Assembly: GCA_021234155.1 (NCBI GenBank)
Contig: JAJEKV010000003.1
Location: 30,241,166 to 30,305,165, forward strand
Source: Isoetes taiwanensis
Taxonomy: Eukaryota; Streptophyta; Lycopodiopsida; Isoetales; Isoetaceae
Reading direction: 5' to 3'
DNA: 64,000 bases
Shown here in pieces: positions 31,541 to 41,640 of the stretch; the first letter of the stretch is position 1; every line of letters begins with the position of its first letter. The notes under the pieces are model-generated. The model did not search any database. It was not told the origin of the DNA and saw only the letters and a list, made by a program, of their open reading frames with translations. The position numbers were made by a program, and so were the translations under genes.

Positions 31541-32358
31541 CTAACTGTTGACTATTTCCATTGCGTGCTGCTTGTCGTATCTTCTGCTGACAAACATAGC
31601 CTTCGTGGACCTAAAAAGCCTGTCGACATGGATTGGATGCGTGAAGTTAAGGCCCAGTGGATACTTGTCAGCATACTTCTTGAGTTTGCTCATGGCCTCT
31701 AACTGTCTCGCCTTATCGTCATCACTAGTCATATCTGTAATGCCGAGAACGTCTGTTGTTTCCCTGCCTCTAGAACTTGCATCTTCCTTCTCTTTTAAAG
31801 TTTGTAGGTACACACTAGCTGATGGCCTTGTACTGATTGCTCTTCTCACAGCTGAGAGACCTTCACATATTTTTTTTGGTGTCAATGGTTCACCACCTGG
31901 CCAGCCAAATTTGAAGAGGTTATCTGCAACCTCATCCGTTCTTAGGGTTGTCTCTTTAAAGGAACTGGCACTGCAGTAATTTAACTTCTTCAATACTTTT
32001 TTATTTTTCTGACCCGCTTCAAGTAATACGGAACAGTATGAATCGTCCTGTTCTTCGCATGTGATCAGAATACCTTGTTTCTTCATTTGATTTGTTTCCT
32101 TAACTCTAGATATGAAAATTAAATCTGTCTTTCCGCTAGTCTTGAAGATCTCCACATACCATTCCGAACCCTCTGGTAGATCTTCTTCTGGACACGGAGG
32201 CTCTACCTGAGCCTTTATTATTCCAGTCGTATCGTCTATGGTTAAGACGTGTGCCAAATCTGCAATTGATACATCTTCCTCCGTTCTTGGTTTTTTCGGT
32301 GCCGATGTCGCTTGACCCTGCGCAGGCTTTGCTTTTCTTTTCACATTTTTAGAAGGTC
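31541..32358 (-). CDS. cargo gene, exon 2: unknown domain
   Basis: The exon begins after ACTTTCAG (32358) and continues exon 1 in frame (EAG-GPSKNVKRKAKPAQG). A Lys/Pro-rich nuclear-localisation-like start (APKKPRTEEDVS) precedes a globular region with GSEWYVEIFKTSGKTDLIFI and LRTDEVADNLFKFGWPGG. The frame runs to TAG at 31541. The junction to exon 3 is uncertain: a donor after CTTTTTAG near 31610 restores phase, whereas the last GTTAGT does not. No family is recognised. It is well preserved, with no internal stop. Confidence 0.55.
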
Positions 32359-32901
32359 CTGAAAGTTATAATCATATGGTGATTAATGAAATCGCGCCGA
32401 GCGCGTTTTGATAGAAGCCTTACTACGGAAAACATACATGGTATACAAGAAAAGTAGCAGAGACAGCAAAAAACAATCAGGGGTTCATGACGATCTATCT
32501 TATAAATCGCGCCGAGCGCGTTTTTAGAGAGGCCCTTCAGACGCTCTTTATTATAGGAGACATACTAGGCTAGAAAAAAGACTTATCGAATGAACTGAAA
32601 ACAGAACAAAACAATAAACAAACAAGTGCAAGAAACTCTAATTAAACGGTCAACATTATACGAACTGGAGAATACAGGAGAAGCTTATAAAACAAAAAAC
32701 AAAAAACACAGAGTACAGGAGAAGATTATAACAAAAACACACAAAACAAGGTAGTAAAAGCAGTAGAAATGACACAGAAACAATATAAAAGGTAGAAAAT
32801 ACACAGAGACAGTAGATAAATGATAAAAAAACCACACAGACAGTAGACAAAACTTAAAAATGACACAGAAACTGTAGAAGTCGAGAACAAATAGTAAATA
32901 C
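32359..32901 (-). other. 543-bp low-complexity intron of the cargo gene with two palindromes
   Basis: Bounded by CAG/GTATTT and TTTCAG. It contains CGCGCCGAGCGCG-type copies at 32389-32410 and 32503-32526 and irregular repeats of ACACAGAAACAGTAGA. The long frames seen through it on the minus strand are read-through of this repeat. Confidence 0.75.
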
Positions 32902-33031
32902 CTGCTTCCTGAGTGCTGTCGACCTGTTCAGGAACTTTCTGAGTGTTGGCGCCTCTACCGGCACCTCTACCTCTCCCGGCGCCTCTACCTCCGCCTCTAC
33001 CTCTCGTTGCGCCAGATCCTCCGGACGCCAT
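32902..33031 (-). CDS. cargo gene, exon 1: Arg-Gly-rich N-terminus
   Basis: ATG at 33031 opens MASGGSGATRGRGGGRGAGR and further RG repeats, then NTQKVPEQVDSTQEA before GTATTT. RG/RGG repeats commonly bind RNA or direct nuclear location. The start is supported by the in-frame join to exon 2 and by its divergent position opposite the transposase start, 363 bp away. Confidence 0.65.
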
Positions 33032-33394
33032 ATCGCTGCAATGTTCGAACGCAATGTTATGGGACGCGATTCAAATTTATACTTATGGGTGCATTATCTG
33101 AACCGTCAGATTGCTATCCAATTTTAAATTACAATTTATCCCGCCTATATTAACCGCTTATCCCGCTCATTTCAAATTAAAAACTTAATTTTCTAATTAA
33201 AGCACATCCACGGATATTTATTTTTATTATTTTCAAGAAACGCCTATGTGGCACGCCGAATTATTCATTCACCACCGAATTTTTCAAGAAACCGCATCGA
33301 CTCGCCGACTTCTTCAGGTCGAGCGCCTCCTCGCCTGATCAACTCGACTGATCGACCGCCTCTACTTAGCGATCGCATCCTCGACTGAACTATC
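33032..33394. promoter_or_regulatory. divergent promoter region of the 12.3-kb element
   Basis: A 363-bp interval separates the minus-strand RG gene start and the plus-strand transposase start. It presumably drives both. AT-rich near the RG gene and richer in TCGACC-type sequence near the other start. No TATA box was assigned with confidence. Confidence 0.45.
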
Positions 33395-33793
33395 ATGTCG
33401 ACCGAACTATGGTGAGTACGATTTAAGCCGCCTTCAATCCCATTCGATGTCTGCTGAACTATGGTGAGTGTGATTCCATTCCGAATACATTCTCTTGTTC
33501 TCTATTTTTCGTCCTCTATTTTTTCCAATGCATTCTAGTTCTTTATCAGTGTCGGAGAAGAATGCTATCTTTTAACTGCAAACTTGAAGCGCCGAGTAGG
33601 ATTGTGTAAAATCGAAGATCTGAATCCAAGTTCTATGTGTCATGGTGTTCCTCTTGGAAACAGTTTCTGTAAGATTTCCATTATAAACTGCAATTATGAA
33701 GATGAGGCTCTTCCAAGAAGACATCCCGGTGGCGATACAGTTGGTGAAAGCGTGGGCACATTTGTAGCATGGCCAAAAGAACGTCTGAAAAAG
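33395..33793 (+). CDS. transposase gene exons 1-2: DUF8039-like domain
   Basis: Exon 33395-33411 (MSTEL plus TG) joins exon 33550-33793 in frame. The product reads CVGEECYLLTANLKRRVGLC, then MCHGVPLGNSFCKISIINC and GGDTVGESVGTFVAWPKERL. The pattern C-x-L-L ... HG-x-P-L ... G-D-x-x-G-x-x-V-G-(S/T)-F-V-x-W-P is that of the plant DUF8039 domain, often found in transposon-derived proteins. A second ATG-TG-GTGAGT start module lies at 33450-33466, an apparent duplication of exon 1. The next exon is 36636. Confidence 0.6.
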
Positions 33794-34035
33794 GTATGTA
33801 TATTTGGATATTCAAAAAAAAAAATGAATATATCATAACATCTGCGTGATGTTGTGAATTTTGAATTCTTTGATGGTCTTTAGCCACTCTTATCAACCCC
33901 ATGAAACTACACATTAATGAAAATGTGTAGTTTCTTGGGGTTGGTCATACTGGCTGGAGGGCATCAAAGGATTCAATGTTTTCGACATTGCATATAAAAA
34001 AACATAATAAACTAATGACATAAAAGTATAGTGCA

Positions 34036-34757
34036 AAATTGCGCCAGGCGCGAGTTTGTATTCATATTCCAGAAAAGTATATGTACATTTCTTCTTCTGC
34101 AAAAATGCGCCAGGCGCGAATTCTTTCTATCCCTACAATATGTCACATAGGCCCACTTCATCGGCCCAATACCGCCAAAAGTCCCACCTGAACCACTCTG
34201 ATATGACAGGATCCTCATCTTCCTTTGCGAATGTCGAGTCTCCAAACCAGAAGGTTGTATCGATCCTTGATACTATAAATCAAATCCTCGTACTTATTTG
34301 TTGGCATGAGCCTTACTAAGAGCATGAGGAGCCGCATATGTCCAGAGATGCGATGGAAGTGTTCCCATGGCCCCTGATACAGACTGTCTAATGGATTCTC
34401 CAACTCTCTTTGAATGTTTTGAACAGCACAATCAAGTAATATCTTGTACAGGGACTAGCGTTGATGGTCGTCCAGGGGAAGTGTATTTGAACTAGAACCA
34501 GCCAGTGTATTTGAACTAGGAGCAGCCAGTGTATTTGCATAAGGAAAATCCATTGGCACTAGAACGAGAGAAATTAAGTAATTAGCAAATGATATATTAC
34601 TCTCCCCATAAAACGATTCTGAACATACATAATTCAAAACGCGCCAGGCGCGTTTGCTTTGTTTTTTTCACAGATCTATTTCACACGCACCTGGCGCGAT
34701 TTGTATAGAGCCGTATGAAATAGAAAAGCCAAACTAAAAACGTGCCTGGCGCGCTTT
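34036..34757. repeat. five dispersed GC-rich palindromes
   Basis: Copies of GCGCCWGGCGC lie at about 34040, 34107, 34640, 34687 and 34742, each flanked by short A/T runs. One arm differs in some (for example CACGCACCTGGCGCG). They sit between and beside the exons of the antisense gene, not in them. Confidence 0.85.
34130..34560 (-). pseudogene. antisense unknown gene within the transposase intron
   Basis: After the acceptor CGTTCTAG (34561) the minus strand reads MDFPYANTLAAPSSNTLAGS with three SSNTL-type repeats. Then, after an in-frame TAG near 34457, it reads SLYKILLDCAVQNIQRELEN, LDSLYQGPWEHFHRISGHMR and NKYEDLIYSIKDRYNLLVWR. A frame change near 34225 leads to SEWFRWDFWRYWADEVGLC and a stop at about 34137. 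Coding in look but damaged. Unrecognised. Confidence 0.45.
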
Positions 34758-34799
34758 GATTAACCTAGTGGAAAATCGGAACCCAAAATCGCCATTCTA

Positions 34800-35150
34800 A
34801 CATATTATTCTAACAGAATGCATAATGCAGAATGCATAATGCAGAACTCAAAATATGAAGCCAGTGAATATGAAGGCAGTAGAATAGAATGAAGGCAGAT
34901 AGAGCAGATATATAATAATAATACTTCTTGTTTAGTTCATTATTCAGTTCATTGTTTTAGTTCATTATTTAGAGCAGATAGAGGAAGAGCTAGTGAAATA
35001 GAATAAGAGCAGATACAGCAAAATCATATAAGCAAGATCATAGAGCAGATAGATCATAGAGCAAGATCATATAGGCAAGATCATAGAGGAAGATCATAGA
35101 GCAAGATCATATAAACAATAGAACATGTTTATAAGCAATAGATCTGTATA
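34800..35150. repeat. irregular short tandem repeats (GCAGAATGCATAAT; AGAGCAAGATCATAT)
   Basis: Short units repeat imperfectly: ATAATGCAGAA early, GATAGAGCA/AGATCATAGAG later. No coding content. Confidence 0.7.
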
Positions 35151-35790
35151 TGAAGGTGCTAGGGCAGTTTAGGACTGATGCATGTAAAAGTCTAAGACAG
35201 AAAGCACTCCGCTTGATTAACCCTGAAGCTCATATAACAGATAAAGAACAGATAAAGAAGATAGAACATAACTTTCAAATACTAGAATAAAAACAAGAAT
35301 AAGATAACAGACTTTAAGTAAAGAACATGAAATACTAACCTCTGAATACAGACTTTAATATGAGAAGCCGAGAGCTTTGTAGAAACCTTTGAGCAGAACA
35401 ACCAAAAGCAGAAGATTGTAGAAGCCGAAAAGCCACAGAGAAAAAGGCAGAAAACTCGAAAGCCGGAAGCCAGAAGCCAGAAGCCAGAAAAAATTACTTA
35501 CCGAAAGCTCGAAATGCTTTGGATGAAAGCGCCGAGAAGCGCCGAAAATCAGAAATTGTGGAGAGATTGCCGAGAAGCACCGGAAAACAGAGATTGTAGA
35601 GAGAAACCTGAGCGCACACCGTGATTGTAAGCGCACACCGTGATTGTAGAGAGAAATCGAAAAGCAAACTCGAGATAGAAGAGAAAAGTTCGAAATCGCA
35701 CCAAAAGTTCGAAAGGGAATGTAAACTGAATGTAATAACTACTTTATAAAATTCGTACCGCGCCATAATAACTGCCGCGAAAATTTATTA
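35151..35790. other. spacer, possible promoter of the antisense gene
   Basis: Includes GCCAGAA triplication (about 35465-35487) and a duplicated CGCACACCGTGATTGTA (35611-35648). The minus-strand frames here are Phe/Leu/Ser-rich and not convincing. Confidence 0.35.
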
Positions 35791-36015
35791 CAAGGTTTAG
35801 AAGTTTTAAGTTCTAAAACTTAACTTTTAACCTTAACTTTTAACCTTAATACTTTTAACCTAAACTTTTAAGCTTAGTACTTTTAACCTAAACTTTTAAC
35901 CTTAACCTTAGTACTTCTAACCTTAACTTTTAAGTTTTAAGTTTTAAGTTTTAGAAGTTTTAAGTTTTAGAAGTTTAAAGGTTATATTTATTTAAGGTTA
36001 GAAGTTTTAACCTTA
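35790..36015. repeat. AACTTTTAACCTT minisatellite, left part
   Basis: Roughly 11-13-bp units of AACTTTTAACCTT in both orientations. They resume at 36338 after the MITE insertion and continue to about 36560. Confidence 0.8.
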
Positions 36016-36337
36016 GGGTGAAAGCATGCTACGGTGTACCACTTTTGGAACCCTCAAAAGTACCTACACTGGGTACTTTTAAAACTGGTACTTTCTGTTT
36101 TTCCTTCCCATTAAAATCAATCCAAAATTTTTGAATTGAAGGTCAATAACATGTCAATCTACAATAGTAGATGATAACAATACTATTAGAGACTAAAATG
36201 AATGAATCAACTCTCAAACTTATTGTTTATTGAGACATTTATGCAAGTTCCTAGTACCCAGTGCTGGGTACTTTTTTGGGTAGTTTTGCACTCCCTAAAA
36301 AGAACTTTAGATGGTACACCCTAGCATGCTTTCACCC
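36016..36337. mobile_element. 322-bp MITE with CTTA target duplication
   Basis: The inverted ends begin GGGTGAAAGCATGCTA and then GGTGTACCA, with one mismatch. CTTA flanks both sides (36012-36015 and 36338-36341). It interrupts the minisatellite. No coding capacity. Confidence 0.82.
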
Positions 36338-36635
36338 CTTAGAACTTCTAAAACTTAACTTTTAACCTTAATACTTTTAACCTAAACTTTTAACCTTAAC
36401 CTTAGTACTTCTAACCTTAACTTTTAACCTATAATAACCTACCTTAAAACTTCTAACCTATAATAACCTATAATTAACTTCTAACCTAAAAATTGCTAAC
36501 CTATAATAACCTCTGGTCTTTTTTCTAAGGTTACAACATTTAAGGTTATTATAGGTTAATATATTATAGGTTAACTCATGCTAGGGAGATGTTATTTGGT
36601 TATGCTAACTTACTATATGTTTTTATGCATTTTAG

Positions 36636-37191
36636 GTCAATGTCATGCAAAATGCTAAATCCCTCAAGGCCCCCAATGATGCTGATCAAGGCAAGGAAAA
36701 ATCCCCAACTAATGAAGATGACAAAGATGATGGCAAAGGAAAGGAAAAGACCAGAAATGAAAAGGATGATGCCAAAGGAAAGGAAATTGTACTTTATACT
36801 CGGGTCAATTGGAAAAACAAAAAGGTCAAGATATTGCATGCATGCAACAGAGAAGCAGTAGGAGAAGGGATTATCAATGCAGTGAATGATGAAAGATTAG
36901 GGGAGGACAGGTTAGGTGTGGCAATCTCAAAATTATATGACAATTGGAAGGAAAAGGGTTCAGGCAAACAAGAATGCCTTGCTTGTGTGAAGCAACTAGA
37001 GGTTCCAACTATTGTTGCATGGCCTAGGAACAAGATTCAACCGAGGGGAACTACACGCTTTCCTATAGATGTAGAGCCATTGTCAATAATGTTCACACAA
37101 AGGTGTAGCAAGAGGCCACTTCCAACTTTCAAACATTATCCCACCAAAAGATGCAAGTCGATTATGATTGTTCTCCTCAAGCCCGATGAAG
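36636..37191 (+). CDS. transposase gene exon 3: charged linker and unknown domain
   Basis: Continues the DUF8039-like exon in frame. It begins with a Lys/Glu/Asp-rich linker (DDGKGKEKTRNEKDDAKGKE) and then reads LYTRVNWKNKKVKILHACNR, LGVAISKLYDNWKEKGSGKQ and VPTIVAWPRNKIQPRGTTRF. The IVAWPR stretch echoes FVAWPK of the first domain, so this may be a second diverged copy. A donor is possible at GAAG/GTTAGA (37191). The following coding sequence is broken. Confidence 0.5.
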
Positions 37192-39532
37192 GTTAGAGGA
37201 AGTGAATGTTGTTGGGCCTCCTGTATTAGAATGTTTACAATAGAGGAGATGGTGGTAGCAAGAGCTACATATCAGAACATAAGTGTGATAGCGGAGGAAT
37301 TTCATGTACACCATATTTGGCTATGCAATTCGTGATGAAAGATCAAAGAAGAAAAGATTCCCATTGAATGGAAAGTGGATATGTTCAAAAGCATGGATGG
37401 CTATACATGGAATTCCAACCTCTTCTTGGCAATAACCGGCAAAAGAGACATGAAAACCGGCATGGGAACACCGCATGGTAAGGCCTACCTCAAGAACTAT
37501 AGCCGCAAAGGAAATATTTGAAAGATATGTGGATTTCAATGCAAAAAAACATGCCACATAAGAGTAAGAAGGATGAACAGGGTAGAGTTATTGTTGAAAA
37601 GAGATTGCCATCCCATTGTACCCGGAAGAGCATATTAGAGGAAATAAATGCATTGCTTCGAACTTGGAGTGGCCTCTATATCCCAAACCAGTTTTAGTAG
37701 GCTATGGAATAATCATTTCAAGCATGTGACCATAGCAACTTCAAACAACTTTGCCAAGTGCAATTTATGTGCTAAGTGAAGGAGACACTAGATAAGACCA
37801 GCAACCAAGTCTAAAGGCAAAGATAAGGGAACATATGAAGGACCATATGACAGATCAACTATCATGTAGATCAACTTATTGGATGTGGAGGACCTTATCC
37901 GCAATAGAACCTAATAACTATCTATGTATTATACATGATAAAATGGACCAACAGAAGACTTGTCTTCCACAATTCAAGTACATTCCTAAGTCATGTGGAA
38001 GATCATACCCTTTGCAGATTTCAATGATCGGGGCAATATTGCATGGTCAGGTCCTCGCACCTATTATGGCCATTTCAGGTTTAGAGTTGTGGAGTGATGG
38101 TCCGTGATTTTCACATTGGGAGTATCATGAGGTGTTTAAGACACTATGAGAAGGGTTACAATGGTCACCTACAGATCCTACTGACTAGCCGGGCACTACA
38201 TAGTGCATTGTTGGATGGAACCCCTAACAAAAGATTGAAAAGTTTAGCAAGGCAAGGTTTAGGAGGAATGGACCTAATGAACATGTTGGAGCTTTAACAT
38301 CTCGTGCTAAACCTCGAGATCTGCCTTAAAGCTCCTCCTCTTGCAACTAGATAATTGTGCTTTGTCAAAATAAGAACAGTGGATGTTTTCTTTCCTATCC
38401 TACTTAATTACCGTGGGTATTTTTGAAAGAGTCAATTTGGGGTTCCTAATGCCCTGACATACTCATGAGGATGTGGATGCATTGTTTGGAAAATATAGTC
38501 ATGTATTGAGACAACAGACAGCTACCAACTTTCCTGTGCTATTGGAAATATTTCATGGATGTACAAATCCATCTCCTATAGGATCTATCATAGAAGAAGT
38601 GCCCGATTGGAAGAGTTTTGTGGATGGTTATGCTCTCGACATGGAAGGTCATTCTAGACCTCTTCAATTCACTTTTTGGGTGAGAGAAGGGATTCCAATC
38701 ATGCAATGGAAAATGAGACCTTCGGAGGAGAAGTGGAGAGGTGGGGGCGAAATTTGGCACAGGGGATGCAAATGGCAAGTCTATGATACCTCCCCGGGTC
38801 AACCAAAAGCTCTAAAACCAACCAAGAAGTCAAGCAATTGGGATTGACTAAGGATGGCATCAATGACTACATCAAGCATTGGCAAACTAATTCGAGATGA
38901 GACTAATTGTGCATTGATAGATTATTGGAAGAAGGTGATCAACTTGTTGGATGAGGTAGACACCTCCTCTCGGAAGAGCTAAAAGAAGGGTGGTTCCCTG
39001 CAAAAGTAAGTGGAGAACATTAGCTGATGTCGACGTGAAGATGATGGTACCATTAGTAGCATTGTGAAGGCATATGCTCCTCCTCAATCTGATAAACACT
39101 ATGTTGGTCCTAAGAAGGATAGGCCAAAATATCTAGGCATGGATTGTTATGAACCTTCTACTGACGTGGAGTGCCACCAATTTGTAGTAGTAAAACCAGC
39201 AAATCTAGAGACCTATCCAGTGTGGTTGGGATACACTATCTCGGATATTTGCAAAGAAGAAGGTGATGTTAACTTCAATAAGGTGCTTGGCGTGGAATGG
39301 TGGTGTCCAAAGACATCAGTTGAGTAATGTCACCGATAAAGAAAGATATTCAGATTGTTGGACAAAGAGGTGGAGGAGAAATCCTAGTGATCCTGATCTT
39401 TGGCTAGACATTGAAACTGTATTGTACTCGTGGACTCCAAAAACTATTCCTAGTAAAACAGCGAGAGTTACAATACCTCAGGATGTAAGGAACAAGGTTC
39501 TCATATCCTTGGGGATGCTAGTGGAAAAATGA
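37192..39532 (+). pseudogene. transposase catalytic region, multiply frameshifted
   Basis: Translating all three plus frames recovers one ordered domain. FAKCNLCAK (about 37750) is a zinc-binding pair, and RSTYWMWRTLSAIEPNNYLC leads to IIHDKMDQQKT (first Asp at 37937-37939). IGSIMRCLRHYEKGYNGHLQ and QLDNCALSK (Asp at 38350) follow, then HTHEDVDALFGKYS (38458-38499) and PDWKSFVDGYALDMEGHSRP, LQFTFWVREGIPIMQWKM. DKMD, DNC and H-T-H-E-D-(I/V)-D are signatures of an RNase H-like, transposase-like family of mosses, ferns and oomycetes (possibly DUF7869; not verified). Stops and indels between these blocks show that it cannot make a whole protein. Confidence 0.6.
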
Positions 39533-39720
39533 AAAACAGTTACTATGTATCTTTTCTACAGTTAATAAAAGTTGTGTACTACTTGAGTTCCATGATATAT
39601 GATTTTGTAATTTGAAGTTAAGGTGTGAATTTATATTAAGGTGTGTGATTATATGTTAACATCTTGTGACTTTTATCAAGTTACTAAAAAACTTGCAATA
39701 TGAAATTTGTCCCAAAATCA

Positions 39721-39752
39721 AGACATAATCCCAATTTAATTGAATGATGGTT
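39721..39752. repeat. right TIR of the 12.3-kb element
   Basis: Exact reverse complement of 27422-27453. It is followed by TTGG (39753-39756), the right target duplication. Confidence 0.95.
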
Positions 39753-39856
39753 TTGGTGTTTCCTAGCATTTACATCATCCAACAGATCTTTATCTTACTG
39801 AAAGATGGTATGGACCTTTCAGAAACCGTCTATCTTCAGCCCTTTTTATGAGCTGC
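39753..39856. repeat. right half of the 353-bp repeat
   Basis: Matches 9964-10067 to the same end point (GAGCTGC), after which the two loci diverge. Confidence 0.9.
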
Positions 39857-41640
39857 TTTACATAACTTAGATACGATTTTGGAGGAGATTGAACGTTTAG
39901 ATCTGGTTATCGTATCTGTAATTATATCCAGTCTATTTCTTTTGATTTGCAACTTTTTTTGTTTGTCCTAAATTAGATATAACTGGTATGATTTATTAAC
40001 TTTTGTCTATTGTTTGTAGCATGGTTGAATCGAACGTGAAAGTGAACAAACAATTGTGGCGGCACCACGACCTTATAGTTTGTAGTATGTCTTTGGTGAT
40101 ACTTGGCTATAAAAGATGTAAATTTCTATAACCTTTCAAGTTTTATAAATAGACGCCTAAGAAATCACTATAAATTACATTTTTTTTACAATTATAACTC
40201 CATTGCATAAGCATGAGGAGGCCGCCTTGAGCAAAAATGATAAAAAATCATATCCTTTTTTAGTAGCAATATAATTTGTTTAGGAACAATCTTTAACCAT
40301 ATCTTAAATCGTAGGCCGAAGGGATGAAAGACATTGAGTGCTAATAAGGTCATGGGATTCTGTCTAATGCAGTCTTTCATTTTGTTTCTGCCGAAATGAG
40401 GCTTTAATTAGGAAAATAAGGTTCGAATGTGAAGCAATGAGCTTAAATCTAGAGACTGAGGTCTTCAAAAACGAGTCATACAATGGGGTTCTTGAAACTT
40501 GTAAATGGGTCTCCTTCAAGGCAAATCATCGACATGTTAATAAGGCTCGGATTTAACCAAATTTGCCATGCGAGCCAGTCACTTGAATTCTATTTCTGAT
40601 TGGCACCTTAGAAAGCAATAAAAACCTTCTTAGACGGTAAAGTTTCAACAAAAAAATGAGAAACTCAACTTAAAACAAAAGCTCGAGCCCTACAAACAGA
40701 ACTACGGATCCAAAGTGTCCATCGTGCTTCAACTTTACATGCAAGATCAGAATTACATGCAAGATTAGAATGAGTTAAAATTAATTCCCAGATACGTGGG
40801 CACTAAAAATGTCGAGTAGACCTAGCTATTTAGAGAAGGATTAGTAAGAAAAGGCACCTGCCGGGTTTACTCGAGTGTTGGATTTGAAATGAATAAGCAA
40901 AGTTATAAGAAATAGTAACTCTCTTGTTATATGGATCTTTTTTTAAATAGAACTTGCAACAAATGAAATTTGTATAGCCATAACTTACAACGAAGAATGT
41001 CTAGAGGTACGATTGGAATTTTTTTATGGTTATTTTGACCAGTAGGATATTTTATGTTTAGACACGGAACTTTCCATATACATGAATGGATGGATGGAAA
41101 CAAGACGACATGCGACATGCCAGATGTACGCTGCAACGTGAAAATCAGTTAAGTGCATTCCAGCCAACCGGAACATTGGGTAAAAGTTCGGAATGTAGGG
41201 TAGAAGCTAAGGTAGATTCTTGATGACACTGTTTTTTTTTCCTGTCAACATTCTTGCAAAAGAAATGCGCCATGTGGCAAGGCACAATTGGCGAATAAGG
41301 ATGCAATGCACCTGACTGTTTTTTACATCGTTTAAATAGAAAATCATAAGAAAGAACGTGCCGAAAAAATTCCTACAATAGATTAACTTAACCAAAAAAT
41401 TTGCAATTTCAACTGGTTGGTTTATAGTGTTCCCAGACAACTAGTGCACCACAACTTATCCATCACTAGAATAGTGGTTTATTGCTTCTATAATTGACCC
41501 AAAGTAAGCCCTTCTATGGTTTAATGTCACCTTTTCGTTAACCATGGACCATACAATTCTTTGAATGAAGAAGTTAAAGATCGCAATGAACGCAAGGGTC
41601 ATACACATACACATACCCTTATTTCTTATGAATCGTGAAT
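39857..41640. other. no confident gene
   Basis: AT-rich, with only short frames and no domains, terminal repeats or RNA gene signals. Confidence 0.45.

Larger units (their letters stand above)
33794..36635 (+). other. 2.8-kb intron of the transposase gene
   Basis: The donor GTATGT at 33794 and acceptor CATTTTAG before 36636 keep frame (LKK-VNVMQNAKS). It contains five GC-rich palindromes, an antisense gene (34130-34560), microsatellite-like tracts, AACTTTTAACCTT repeats and a 322-bp MITE. Confidence 0.55.
27422..39752. mobile_element. 12,331-bp DNA transposon with 32-bp perfect TIRs and TTGG target duplication
   Basis: The ends 27422-27453 and 39721-39752 are exact reverse complements (starting AACCATCATTCAATTAAATT). 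TTGG flanks both sides, and the uninterrupted sequence is present at 9715-10067, so the borders are certain. Contents: small minus-strand exons at 27817-28330; a minus-strand cargo gene at 28545-33031; a divergent plus-strand transposase gene at 33395-39532, broken; an antisense gene at 34130-34560; a 322-bp MITE; minisatellites; and at least 15 GC-rich palindromes. Four-base target duplications occur in several DNA transposon superfamilies, but the terminal bases fit none that I can name. Confidence 0.93.

Noticed and set aside
32656-33031. Frame encoding RG-rich start followed by a Phe/Leu/Tyr-rich tail (possible membrane protein)
   Set aside because: The tail is read-through of a low-complexity intron; the RG exon splices in frame to 32358.
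27422-39752. Classification of the 12.3-kb element as CACTA
   Set aside because: The ends do not begin CACTA/CACTG and the duplication is 4 bp rather than 3, despite the DUF8039-like domain.
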